Shown: positions 1-7,517, counted from the first letter of the stretch. The stretch: 34,466 bases of DNA from Burkholderiales bacterium RIFCSPLOWO2_12_FULL_61_40 (GCA_001770935.1 MESI01000030.1:1-34466), one strand, 5' to 3'. Made by a program: numbers and translations. The notes: generated from the letters alone by a model not told the origin.

Positions 1-187
1 TGCCGTTTTTCAACACGAGGTACTTTTTGAGCCAGTCTTCATTGTCACCGGCCCACTCGGCCACATCCACCCAGGTGTCTGCGCCGCAAAGAACAGAACT
101 CAGGGCCATGACAATCATTTCTTGCAGGTCGTGGCGTTGCGCTGGGCCGGTGCGGGGATCGGGCAGTATCGAGAAGGCTTGCATCAT
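1..187 (-). CDS. ISAs1-family transposase, N-terminal fragment cut by window edge
   Basis: The minus strand reads about 62 codons from an ATG at 185-187 to the window edge. It begins MMQAFSILPDPRT and contains SSVLCGADTWVDVAEW and DWLKKYL. This is the typical start of ISAs1-family (H-repeat-associated) DDE transposases: an ILPDPR motif, then a CGADxW segment, then a WLxxY segment. The catalytic DDE part would lie left of the window, so intactness cannot be judged. A second ATG directly follows the first, and an in-frame GTG lies at 197-199. The frame is closed upstream by a stop at 227-229. The element points away from rpoH. Family assignment is by recognition of the N-terminal pattern. Confidence 0.82.
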   Translation of the reverse strand, partial: MMQAFSILPDPRTGPAQRHDLQEMIVMALSSVLCGADTWVDVAEWAGDNEDWLKKYLVLKNG

Positions 188-292
188 ACGTATGTTCACT
201 CGCAGCAAAAAATGCTTGAGTGGACATCATTTCTTCACCTCGCCTATCAATATTTTTCAAATGCAATTGCCCTGAGGAATTGAACTTATCCA

Positions 293-319
293 TTAGCACT
301 CGATCACAGAGAGTGCTAA
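293..319 (+). promoter_or_regulatory. CIRCE operator (HrcA binding site) upstream of rpoH
   Basis: The sequence is TTAGCACTC, a 9-base spacer, then GAGTGCTAA: a perfect match to both arms and the spacer length of the CIRCE element. It ends 31 bases before the rpoH start. CIRCE is the operator of the heat-shock repressor HrcA. A possible -10 (TAATAT, 317-322) overlaps the right arm, so HrcA binding would block the promoter. The site match is direct; repression of rpoH is inferred. Confidence 0.93.
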
Positions 320-350
320 TATTCAGCGCATGAACATAAGGAGTTCTGGT

Positions 351-1292
351 ATGACACTGCAAATGGGAAACCCAAACACCGCTCTGGCCTTGGCCAATCC
401 GTGGTCCATGGTGCCAGCGCTGGGTAATCTGGATGCCTACATCACGGCTGCCAATCGCCTGCCCATGCTCACGCTGGAAGAAGAGCAAGAGTTTGCGCGC
501 AAACTGAAACTGCACAACGATGTGGACGCAGCCGGTAAGTTAGTGCTCTCTCACTTGCGTTTGGTGGTGTCGATTTCCCGCCAGTACCTGGGTTATGGCC
601 TGCCCCACGGCGACCTGATCCAGGAAGGCAATGTGGGCCTGATGAAGGCCGTCAAACGCTTCGACCCCGACCAGGGCGTGCGCTTGGTGAGCTACGCCAT
701 GCACTGGATCAAGGCCGAGATCCATGAGTACATCCTGAAAAACTGGCGCATGGTCAAGGTGGCCACCACCAAGGCCCAGCGCAAGCTGTTTTTCAACCTG
801 CGCTCCATGAAGCAGCGTTTCAAGTCGGACGATGCTGCGGCTGACGCAGGCACCCACCGCGACACCCTGAGCCCGGACCAAATCAACGCCATGGCGCGCG
901 AACTCAAGGTCAAGCCCGAAGAGGTCATCGAGATGGAAACGCGCCTGTCCGGTGGCGATGTGTTGCTGGACCCGAGCCCTTCGGATGATGGCGACGACGC
1001 CTTTGGCCCCATCGCCTACCTGACCGACACCAACCACGAGCCCATGGCAGTGATTGAAGCGCACCAGCGCGACGTGCTGGCCACCGACGGCATTGCCGCC
1101 GCCTTGGATACCCTGGACGCGCGCAGCCGCCGCATCGTGGAAGAGCGCTGGCTCAAGGTGAACGACGACAACTCGGGCGGCATGACGCTGCACGACCTGG
1201 CCGCCGAATACGGCGTCAGCGCCGAGCGCATCCGCCAGATCGAAGTGGCCGCCATGAAGAAAATGAAGACGGCGCTGGCCGAATACGCCTAA
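351..1292 (+). CDS. rpoH: RNA polymerase heat-shock sigma factor RpoH (sigma-32)
   Basis: This 313-residue sigma-70-family factor directs RNA polymerase to heat-shock promoters. Region 2 is clear (LRLVVSISRQYLGYGLP, then DLIQEGNVGLMKAVKRFDP and SYAMHWIKAEI). The RpoH box QRKLFFNLR at residues 143-151 separates sigma-32 from other sigma factors. Region 4.2 ends with a helix-turn-helix containing AEYGVSAERIRQIE. The ATG at 351 was chosen because AAGGAG sits seven bases ahead (338-343); the in-frame ATG at 330 has no such site. Length fits the family, which is usually 280-320 residues. The CIRCE operator lies just upstream, so transcription is probably repressed by HrcA. No other gene appears to share the transcript. 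Confidence 0.97.
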   Translation: MTLQMGNPNTALALANPWSMVPALGNLDAYITAANRLPMLTLEEEQEFARKLKLHNDVDAAGKLVLSHLRLVVSISRQYLGYGLPHGDLIQEGNVGLMKAVKRFDPDQGVRLVSYAMHWIKAEIHEYILKNWRMVKVATTKAQRKLFFNLRSMKQRFKSDDAAADAGTHRDTLSPDQINAMARELKVKPEEVIEMETRLSGGDVLLDPSPSDDGDDAFGPIAYLTDTNHEPMAVIEAHQRDVLATDGIAAALDTLDARSRRIVEERWLKVNDDNSGGMTLHDLAAEYGVSAERIRQIEVAAMKKMKTALAEYA

Positions 1293-1798
1293 ACGCTTTT
1301 TGCTTTAAGAACTGGCAAACAATCACTTCCCTGAACCAACCGCACATTCCTTACCTGCGGCATTCTGAATGCGTCGCAAGCAGCGTCGCCGCCATTGCGT
1401 CAAAACTCTCGGAGGGTTCGGCGAATTCTTGCGCTTCATTGCCGTAACTGAGAGGAAGCAGGTTTGCGGCGTACTCGGCCCCGAGTCTCGTATCGGCGCT
1501 GGCCTGCCTCAATGCGCCGGACAGTCGGAAATGCTTTGATGGCATCCGTGACGACATCTGGATGGCTACGGCAGACCCAATGCACGTCGTAGCTCAGCAC
1601 CAGCTTTCGGGCCGTCAGTTCAATCTGCAGGTTAAGACGCAGACTGGCAATGGGGTCGTACTGTCTGGCGCAGGACCGTTCGCGCTGCTCAAGTAGCGAT
1701 TCCCGTTGAGTGCCTGCGCTTTGTCCTGGTCTAATGCCCATTGGCACGATTCGGCATATGCAATAAGTCCAGGTGAAGGCGCGTTTTTTGCAAACCTT
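1293..1798. other. Intergenic stretch, possible decayed gene on the minus strand
   Basis: No intact gene is recognisable between rpoH and the ftr operon. The minus strand has two open frames that could be joined by one frameshift near 1530-1560: an upstream part (about 1540-1816, with LNLQIELTARKLVLSYDVHW) and a downstream part (about 1351-1540, with YAANLLPLSYGNEAQEFAE). Together they would give a protein of roughly 150 residues, but neither half resembles a family I know. No terminator hairpin with a T-run was seen behind rpoH. Confidence 0.3.
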
Positions 1799-1817
1799 AA
1801 TACGAGTAATTCGCATT
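1799..1817. promoter_or_regulatory. Fur-box-like dyad upstream of ftrABCD
   Basis: The 19-bp sequence AATACGA-gtaat-TCGCATT is an imperfect palindrome with six of seven arm positions pairing. It matches 14 of 18 informative positions of the common proteobacterial Fur-box form AATGAGAATnATTCTCATT. It lies 47 bases before the ftrA start and overlaps a possible promoter (TTAATA 1797-1802, TATGCT 1821-1826). Position and the iron-uptake genes behind it support Fur control; this is inferred. Confidence 0.65.
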
Positions 1818-1863
1818 GAATATGCTAAACTGCCCTATCTTCAACTGTGAAAGTGTCCGCACC

Positions 1864-2409
1864 ATGAAAAAACAAGTTCTTTGCGCTGTACTCGCAAGCC
1901 TCGCCCTCGCCGCCCCCTTGAGCCAGGCCGCAGAAACCCCCATCGGCAAGCACCAGATCGTCAGCGGCATGGAAATTGGTGCGGTGTACCTGCAGCCCGT
2001 CAAGATGGAGCCGGACGGCATGATGAAGAAGGTGGAGGAGTCCGACATTCACCTGGAAGCCGATATCCATGCCACCAAGAAAAACACCAACGGCTTTGCC
2101 GAAGGCGACTGGATGCCCAATCTGGCGATCAAATTTGAAATCATCAAGGTCGGCGGCACCTTCAAGGCAGAAGGCAACTTGATGCCCATGGTGGCCAGCG
2201 ACGGCCCCCATTACGGCGACAACGTCAAGCTTGATGGCCCCGGCAAGTACAAGCTGAAGTTCACCGTGCAACCCCCACAATCCGACAGCGCGCACGGACA
2301 TTTCGGCCGCCATGTGGACAAGGAAACCGGCGTGGCCCCCTGGTTCAAGGCGTTCGACCTGAACTACGACTTCACCTTTGCCGGAACGGGCAAAAAGGGC
2401 GGCTACTAA
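1864..2409 (+). CDS. ftrA: Periplasmic iron-binding protein FtrA (P19/Tp34 family)
   Basis: This 181-residue protein has a clear Sec signal peptide (MKKQVLCAVLASLALAAP, cleavage near SQA-AE, residue 23). The mature part matches the P19/Tp34 iron-transport family: an early GMEIGAVYLQP segment, a Met/His-containing strand EGNLMPMVASDGPHYGDN, and VAPWFKAF with a late beta-strand. These proteins bind iron and copper in the periplasm and feed an FTR1-type permease. It is the first gene of a four-gene operon with ftrB, ftrC and ftrD, the order known from Bordetella ftrABCD. The ATG at 1864 starts the signal peptide; the longer open frame upstream crosses the Fur-like box and is not expected to be translated. 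Confidence 0.9.
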   Translation: MKKQVLCAVLASLALAAPLSQAAETPIGKHQIVSGMEIGAVYLQPVKMEPDGMMKKVEESDIHLEADIHATKKNTNGFAEGDWMPNLAIKFEIIKVGGTFKAEGNLMPMVASDGPHYGDNVKLDGPGKYKLKFTVQPPQSDSAHGHFGRHVDKETGVAPWFKAFDLNYDFTFAGTGKKGGY

Positions 2410-2433
2410 ACTTCACAGGCACCGGGACTCACC

Positions 2434-2775
2434 ATGCACAAACGACTCGCCTTGGCCGCACTGGCCTGCCTGCTGATGGCACCGCTGACTGGTGCGCTGG
2501 CGGCGCAAGACTTGCTGACATTCCGGCTGGAGTGCAACAACGGCGTGTTCAAACCGCAAAAGCTGCAAGTCCCGGCTGGCAAAAAGTTTAAGATCGAGAT
2601 TTTCAACACCGGCACGGAAGCCATCGAGTTCGAAAGCTTGCAACTGCGCAAGGAAAAGGCGCTGAACCCGGGAGGCCACTCCTTTGTGGTGATTTTTCCG
2701 CTGGATGCGGGGGAGTACAAATTCTTCGATGACTTTCACATCCAGACCGGCCAGGGCAGCATTATTGCCAAGTAA
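2434..2775 (+). CDS. ftrB: Periplasmic cupredoxin-like protein FtrB
   Basis: This 113-residue protein starts with a signal peptide (MHKRLALAALACLLMAP, cleavage near ALA-AQ). The remainder fits one small cupredoxin domain: LECNNGVFKPQKLQVPAGKK is the usual first strand and loop, FNTGTEAIEFES the middle, and PLDAGEYKFFDDFH the last strand. A classical Cys-x-Met-His copper site is not obvious. In the Ftr system FtrB is thought to help oxidise or hand over ferrous iron between FtrA and the permease. It begins 24 bases after ftrA and ends three bases before ftrC, so co-transcription is very likely. Confidence 0.85.
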   Translation: MHKRLALAALACLLMAPLTGALAAQDLLTFRLECNNGVFKPQKLQVPAGKKFKIEIFNTGTEAIEFESLQLRKEKALNPGGHSFVVIFPLDAGEYKFFDDFHIQTGQGSIIAK

Positions 2776-2778
2776 ACC

Positions 2779-3609
2779 ATGCAAAATTTCAGCCAAATCC
2801 TGTTCGTGATGTGGCGGGAAACCGTCGAAGCCATGCTGGTCGTGGGGATTTTGCATGCCTGGCTGTCGCACAACCCGGACGGCAAGCCTGGTTTGAAATA
2901 CCTGTGGCTGGGCGTCATTACAGGTTTGGGAGGCGCGTTCCTGCTGGGCCTGGGCATTGATGCCCTGAACTCCGTTTTATCCGATGAAGGCCAAGAGTAC
3001 TTCCAGGCCGCGCTGATGCTGGTGGCCGCGGGCCTGATCGTGCAGATGGTGTTCTGGATGCGCAGCCATGGCCAGCGCTTGAAACGCGACCTGGAACAAT
3101 CGCTGGACCACAGCACCCGGCAGCAAAACTGGTGGGGCGTATTCTCTCTGGCTGCTATTGCCATCACCCGTGAGGGCAGTGAGGCCGTGCTGTTTTTGAG
3201 CAGTCTGGCCACTGGCAGCAACGGTTTCGGCTCCAGCTCCTTCTGGCTGGCGCTGGGCCTGGGGGTGGCGCTCGCGTGGGGCACCTTTTACCTGTTGCAA
3301 TTGGGCGGCAAACTGATTTCCTGGCGGGCCTTCTTCAAGGGGACCGAAATCATGTTGTTGCTGTTGGGCTGCGCCTTGCTCATCAACGGCGTGGAACGCC
3401 TGATCGGTATACAGACCCTGCCAGCCCTGCTGTCGCAGGTGTGGGACAGCTCCGCTTTGCTGGACGACGGAACCATCTTTGGCGGCGTGGTGTCATCCTT
3501 CACCGGTTACCGTGCCCGGCCTTCGCTGATGGTGCTGCTGGTGTTTTGTGCTTACTGGGGTGGTGTGCAGTGGATTTCGCGTCCAGCCCGCAAACAAGCA
3601 GCCCTCTGA
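2779..3609 (+). CDS. ftrC: FTR1-family high-affinity iron permease FtrC
   Basis: This 276-residue inner-membrane protein has about seven hydrophobic segments. It carries the two REXXE motifs of FTR1/EfeU permeases: RETVE at residues 13-17 in the first helix and REGSE at 131-135 in a later one. These glutamates carry iron through the membrane. It follows ftrB after three bases and overlaps the probable start of ftrD, so translation is probably coupled. Length agrees with bacterial FTR1 permeases lacking a periplasmic N-terminal domain. Within the Ftr system it is the transport channel, supplied by FtrA and FtrB. Confidence 0.93.
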   Translation: MQNFSQILFVMWRETVEAMLVVGILHAWLSHNPDGKPGLKYLWLGVITGLGGAFLLGLGIDALNSVLSDEGQEYFQAALMLVAAGLIVQMVFWMRSHGQRLKRDLEQSLDHSTRQQNWWGVFSLAAIAITREGSEAVLFLSSLATGSNGFGSSSFWLALGLGVALAWGTFYLLQLGGKLISWRAFFKGTEIMLLLLGCALLINGVERLIGIQTLPALLSQVWDSSALLDDGTIFGGVVSSFTGYRARPSLMVLLVFCAYWGGVQWISRPARKQAAL

Positions 3610-4988
3610 ACTCGGTTGCCGCCGCCCTCGGAGACTGGCTGCGCCAACACGGTCGCTGGATACGCGCGGGCCAGTGGGTGGTGGTGCTGTTCTATGGCAC
3701 GCTGATCATTGTGCCAGCGGTGCTACCGCTGCCGGACGAAACCGCCCACGTTTTCACCCACCTGACGGTGTTTGCCCAATTTGTGTTCTGGGGCATCTGG
3801 TGGCCCTTCGTTCTGTTGAGCATGGTCTTGGTCGGGCGGGTCTGGTGCGGGGTGTTGTGCCCCGAAGGTTCGCTGTCGGAATGGGTCAGCAGCAAAGGGC
3901 GCAACCGTGCCATTCCGCGCTGGGTGCGCTGGGGCGGCTGGCCTTTTGTGGCCTTCGCCGGCACCACCGTCTACGGCCAGATGGTCAGCGTCTACCAATA
4001 TCCCAAAGCGGTGTTGCTGGTGCTGGGTGGCTCTACCGTGGCTGCCATCGTGATTGGCTATTTGTATGGCCGCGAAAAGCGGGTATGGTGCAAATACCTG
4101 TGCCCCGTGAACGGGGTGTTTGGCCTTCTAAGCAAACTCTCGCCCCTGCATTACAAGGTGGATGCCACCGCCTGGCGGGCGTCCTATGCCCCCCACAGCG
4201 CCCACACCATCCGTATCCAGCCCATCAACTGCGCGCCGCTGGTGGCCATGCGCAAAATGGAAGGCACCAGCGACTGCCATATGTGTGGTCGCTGCAGCGG
4301 CCACCGCGATGCCATCGCCCTGACCGTGCGCTCGCCCAACACCGAGGTGGTGGCTTTGGGTGAACACCTGGCCAGCGGCTGGCAAACCCTGCTGATCCTG
4401 GTGGGTTTGCTGGGCATCGCCATCGGGGCCTTCCAGTGGACGGTGAACCCCCACTTTGGCGAAGCCAAGCAATGGCTGGCGGAGTGGCTGATTGACCGCG
4501 ACATTCTGTGGCCCTTTGCCGAAAACGCCCCCTGGTGGCTGCTGACCAATTACCCCGAGCAGCGCGATGTGTTTTCCTGGCTGGACGGTGGTTTGCTGGT
4601 CGCCTACGTCATGGGCATGGGACTGGTCATGGGCATCGGCTTGGCGCTGCCCCTGGCCTGGACCACCCGAGTGCTCGGCCCCTGGCGCACACAGCGCTTC
4701 CACCACCTGAGCCAGGCCCTCATCCCGCTGGCGGGCTGCGGCATCTTTCTGGGCCTGTCGGCCCTGACGGTCAACCTGCTGAAAAACGAGGGGATTCCGG
4801 TCCATTGGGCCAACGACGTGCGCCTGCTGCTGCTCACCGCCGCCAACCTGTGGACGCTGGTTCTGGCCCACGGCATATGCCAGCGCTACGCACCGTCACA
4901 GTCCCGCCAGCTGCTCGCCCTGGCCGCCCTGCTCCCCGCCCTGGCACTGGTGGACTACACCTGGGCGCTGATGTTCTGGATCTGGTAG
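3570..4988 (+). CDS. ftrD: Membrane polyferredoxin FtrD (NapH/CcoG-like iron-sulfur protein)
   Basis: This is an inner-membrane protein of about 472 residues with several hydrophobic helices. It has the cysteine motifs of NapH-type polyferredoxins: C93GVLCP, C174KYLCP and the ferredoxin-like C236HMCGRC. In the Ftr system it is thought to move electrons that complete the redox cycle of iron at FtrB/FtrC. No ATG exists near the expected start. The best candidate is GTG at 3570 behind a weak GGGGTGG, which overlaps ftrC by 40 bases; CTG at 3606 is an alternative. The start is therefore uncertain by a dozen codons, while the rest of the frame is certain. It ends the operon. Confidence 0.88.
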   Translation: MDFASSPQTSSPLNSVAAALGDWLRQHGRWIRAGQWVVVLFYGTLIIVPAVLPLPDETAHVFTHLTVFAQFVFWGIWWPFVLLSMVLVGRVWCGVLCPEGSLSEWVSSKGRNRAIPRWVRWGGWPFVAFAGTTVYGQMVSVYQYPKAVLLVLGGSTVAAIVIGYLYGREKRVWCKYLCPVNGVFGLLSKLSPLHYKVDATAWRASYAPHSAHTIRIQPINCAPLVAMRKMEGTSDCHMCGRCSGHRDAIALTVRSPNTEVVALGEHLASGWQTLLILVGLLGIAIGAFQWTVNPHFGEAKQWLAEWLIDRDILWPFAENAPWWLLTNYPEQRDVFSWLDGGLLVAYVMGMGLVMGIGLALPLAWTTRVLGPWRTQRFHHLSQALIPLAGCGIFLGLSALTVNLLKNEGIPVHWANDVRLLLLTAANLWTLVLAHGICQRYAPSQSRQLLALAALLPALALVDYTWALMFWIW

Positions 4989-5015
4989 CAGCATGGCCCT
5001 TGGGCATAGGATTGG

Positions 5016-5077
5016 TGGTCATTTAGGCCTCCAGACCGCATGGAATATGCGTGAGCAGCTCCTATACTCATAGCAAA
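5016..5077 (-). repeat. Dispersed repeat copy A (about 60 bp)
   Basis: Read on the minus strand this begins TTTGCTATGAGTATAGG, continues AGCTGCTCACGCATATTCC, and ends with a GGTCTGGAGGCC-type tail. It aligns with four other copies in the window (11057-11135, 12116-12193, 19540-19603, 30280-30345). The shared frame is TTGCTA, about ten variable bases, TAGCTGC, TTGCGC-like, ATCC-like, then GGGCT. This is the most diverged intergenic copy. Confidence 0.7.
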
Positions 5078-5115
5078 TGCAGAGCCGCCTTGAACCTTCA
5101 TCCACTCTGGCGCAC

Positions 5116-5790
5116 ATGCAGCACCCCGCTCCAATGCAGGCCCTGTTTGTCCATGGTATGGGACGCTCCCCGCTCTCTGGATGGCCACTGCTGCGGCAAC
5201 TGCGCAAAGCCGGAATGCAGACCTGCACCTTCGGCTACGTGGTGACGGTGCAGAACTTCGCCCCCATCGTCGCCCGACTCACCGCCCGCCTGTCCACACT
5301 GGCCAGCCAGGGGGACTACATTCTGATTGGTCACTCGCTGGGCGGCGTCTTGCTGCGTGCCGCGTTGGCGGCCCTGTCCGAGGAGGTGCGCCCACCCACC
5401 CACGTCTTTCTGCTGGGCTCCCCCGTTCGCGCGTCCCGCCTGGCACACAAACTCCAAGGCAACCGCCTGTTTCGCGCCCTCACGGGGGACTGCGGCCAAC
5501 TCCTGGCCAACGACCCACGCATGCAAGGCATCGGCCCGGTGACGGCGCCCGTCACCGGCATCGCCGGGGTGCTGGGCGCCTCCACCCAGATCGGCCCCTT
5601 CCGCGATGCGCCCCATGACGGCGTGGTGTCGGTCTCTGAGGTGTCGGCCGACTGGCTCACCGACAACGTGCACATTCCGGTCGCCCACACCTTTTTGCCT
5701 GCCAGCCAGCGGGTAGCCGCGGTCATTCTGGAACGCATGGCGAGAATCCAGCCGCAGAGCAGCAGCCCGCCCAGCCAAACCGGGAAATGA
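5116..5790 (+). CDS. Alpha/beta hydrolase, lipase-like
   Basis: This protein of about 224 residues has a short alpha/beta-hydrolase fold. The oxyanion motif HGMG is at residues 13-16 and the nucleophile elbow GHSLGG at 72-77 (Ser74). A likely acid is Asp168 in HDGVVS and a likely histidine is His191 in VAHTF. No signal peptide is seen, so it is probably cytoplasmic. The substrate is unknown; lipases, esterases and PGAP1-like hydrolases share this arrangement. Possible starts are ATG at 5077, 5116 and 5134, none with a strong ribosome binding site. The ATG at 5077 belongs to the end of repeat copy A, which argues against it. The gene stands alone on its strand. Confidence 0.8.
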   Translation: MQHPAPMQALFVHGMGRSPLSGWPLLRQLRKAGMQTCTFGYVVTVQNFAPIVARLTARLSTLASQGDYILIGHSLGGVLLRAALAALSEEVRPPTHVFLLGSPVRASRLAHKLQGNRLFRALTGDCGQLLANDPRMQGIGPVTAPVTGIAGVLGASTQIGPFRDAPHDGVVSVSEVSADWLTDNVHIPVAHTFLPASQRVAAVILERMARIQPQSSSPPSQTGK

Positions 5791-5804
5791 TCCGTCGCCA
5801 CGAC

Positions 5805-6335
5805 CTAAGGGCTGCTGGCGTCTTCCTCCGGAAGTTTCGTGCTGCCCCGTATTTTGGGCGCCAGCAATTTGGCCAGGGGGTGTTTGAGGTAGGGCTTGTC
5901 CTGGGCGCTGGCGACCATTTCGGCGCGCGCAGCCAGGGCCAGTTCATGCGCTGCGTGGTCGCCGTGTTTGAGCACGGCGAAGGTCTTGCTCAGGTATTTT
6001 CCGCCCCCCATTTTGAGTTTGGCCTGCCAAAATCCCAGGGGTTGGGCTGCCGATTTCATGAAATGCACACCGGGCGTGCCACTGGTATTGCTGCTGCGCT
6101 TTTTCTGGCAAAACTCCAGCATGGTGAGCGCCGGAGTCGTGGCCAGGGCCTCGTCGCGCCACGCTATGGCTGCGGCCTTGGCGGAGTCCGAGCCACCGTG
6201 GCTGAGATCGAAAAAGCGCTTGGTATACATCTGCCCATTGCGCGAAAAACTCACCGACCAGTACCAGATACCGTTGCCGGTTTGCTGGTGGTAAATGGCA
6301 TACATGGGTTCCATCGCTGTACTTTCCTCGCTCAT
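5805..6335 (-). CDS. Double AP2-like DNA-binding domain protein
   Basis: This 176-residue protein has a second half (about residues 82-140) that looks like a bacterial AP2/integrase-type DNA-binding domain: NTSGTPGVHF, then GFWQAKLKMGGGKYLSKTF and a helix rich in Ala/His. The first half (about 20-64) has the same plan: GIWYWSVSFSRNGQMYTKRF, then a helix SAKAAAIAWRDEAL. I therefore read it as two AP2-like domains in tandem. No nuclease or integrase motif is seen. It overlaps the upstream ATPase gene by four bases (ATGA), so the two are translated together. ATG at 6314, behind GAGGAA, is an alternative start. The function is unknown; recruitment of the ATPase partner to DNA is a guess. Confidence 0.72.
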   Translation of the reverse strand: MSEESTAMEPMYAIYHQQTGNGIWYWSVSFSRNGQMYTKRFFDLSHGGSDSAKAAAIAWRDEALATTPALTMLEFCQKKRSSNTSGTPGVHFMKSAAQPLGFWQAKLKMGGGKYLSKTFAVLKHGDHAAHELALAARAEMVASAQDKPYLKHPLAKLLAPKIRGSTKLPEEDASSP

Positions 6336-7456
6336 TCAATGGTTCTCCGCGCCGCCACCCAGGCCTGAAACTCGGGGTCTTCAAAGCGGTAAGCGCCATG
6401 ATCGACGCGGGCCATCAGTTGCAGCTTGGGGCCGGTGAGGCGGCGAATCGAGGTGCGGGGCGCGCTAGCGGTCACCTCGGGGGCGTTCAACAACTCCTGC
6501 AATTGCTTGAGCGCAGGGGCGCCGTACAGGTCCTGCACGCCACGGGCGGCCAGGAGCAGCACCGCGCGGTCGGCCCGGCCAAGCTCTTTCCAGGTCTTGG
6601 CGTAGCTGGTGCCGTCATGCACGCGCGACAGGGTGTACTGCAGCGCCTGTTCGGACCCCTGCTGCTGGTACATCAGGTAACGCTCGACGTACCAACGGAA
6701 AAATTCGGGCGTCTCCTTCAGTGCAGAAAATGCCCTGAGTGCCTCGTCCATGGCCAAGGGATGTTTGGCCACGGTGGCCATATGGGCGACCGTGGCTTCG
6801 ACAAACTCGGCCCCCAGCAGGGGGAAGGGCTCCAGAGGCGCCCAGTTGTAAAACGGGGCCGAGGCCCGGGAAAACATCTCCCGCAAGGCCGCCTCGGACG
6901 AACCGGCAAACAGTACCTTAATGCCCGCCTTGCGCACATCCAGGCCGGCGCGTAGCGAATGGGCGATGGCCTTGTGCTCGGGCGCGGCCAGCACCTGCGC
7001 TTCGTCAATCACCAGCAACAAACGTTTCTTGGCCCGGTCCGCCACCTGCAGAGCCGCCTGGATGGCGGGCACCGCCGCTTTTTCTTTTTTGGACAAGTCC
7101 AGCTCGACCGAACCCTCCAGACCCAGGGGCAGTTTGCCGCTGCCTTTGAGATTGGAAATGGGGGTGTTCAGCTCTGCCCAGAATTTGCCCAGTCCCTTGG
7201 GCTCGCATGCCAAAAGAATGGCACTGGCCAGGGCCTGGCCGGGGTGCTCGGTGTCGTCCCATAGGTTGGTGTAGGCCGCCAGATAGCCCGATTGCAGGGC
7301 GGCTGGAAGCAGGTCGTGCTTCAAAAACTCGCTTTTGCCCATGCGCCTGCGCGCAAACAGGCCGCGCGCGGAGGTCAGGCCCAAGTCAAAACCTTGCAGG
7401 TAGGCCTGCGCCAGGTCCGGACGGGGAAAGTGCCAGGGGTCGGTCAATGCGCTCAT
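6332..7456 (-). CDS. AAA/STAND-like ATPase with C-terminal winged-helix-like region
   Basis: This 374-residue protein has a P-loop of the ARRRMGKS type (residues 35-42) as in archaeal-ATPase/STAND families, where the first glycine is Ala here. Walker B is LLLVIDEAQ at 147-155, followed by a sensor-like VLFAGSSEAALREMF. The segment SLVGAEFVE-like region after 200 and the last 90 residues (RADRAVLLLAARG to the end) resemble the helical lid and winged helix of this class. It is the first gene of a coupled pair with the double-AP2 protein. The 61-base gap to leuA holds two tandem palindromes that probably act as an operator. The biological role is not known; DNA transaction or defence is possible. 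Confidence 0.75.
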   Translation of the reverse strand: MSALTDPWHFPRPDLAQAYLQGFDLGLTSARGLFARRRMGKSEFLKHDLLPAALQSGYLAAYTNLWDDTEHPGQALASAILLACEPKGLGKFWAELNTPISNLKGSGKLPLGLEGSVELDLSKKEKAAVPAIQAALQVADRAKKRLLLVIDEAQVLAAPEHKAIAHSLRAGLDVRKAGIKVLFAGSSEAALREMFSRASAPFYNWAPLEPFPLLGAEFVEATVAHMATVAKHPLAMDEALRAFSALKETPEFFRWYVERYLMYQQQGSEQALQYTLSRVHDGTSYAKTWKELGRADRAVLLLAARGVQDLYGAPALKQLQELLNAPEVTASAPRTSIRRLTGPKLQLMARVDHGAYRFEDPEFQAWVAARRTIE

Positions 7457-7464
7457 TGGACATA

Positions 7465-7504
7465 TTTTGACAGCCTTTCGTCAATTGACAATAGTCCGTC
7501 AAAA
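7465..7504. promoter_or_regulatory. Two abutting 18-bp palindromes (TTGAC-N8-GTCAA) ahead of the ATPase/AP2 operon
   Basis: TTGAC-N8-GTCAA occurs at 7467-7484 and again immediately after it at 7485-7502. Both have exact arms but different spacer bases (agcctttc and aatagtcc). The junction creates the palindrome GTCAATTGAC (7480-7489), and the outer arms extend to TTTTGAC and GTCAAAA, so the whole 40 bp is symmetric about 7484.5. The element sits just upstream of the ATPase start at 7456, a typical place for an operator of a dimeric repressor. The regulator is unknown. Confidence 0.7.
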
Positions 7505-7517
7505 AATGTCAGCTTGC

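Noticed and set aside
540..1193. Long minus-strand open frame opposite rpoH
   Set aside because: Shadow of the GC-rich rpoH coding sequence; composition is His/Val/Gly-rich as in frame mirrors, with no domain or start signal.
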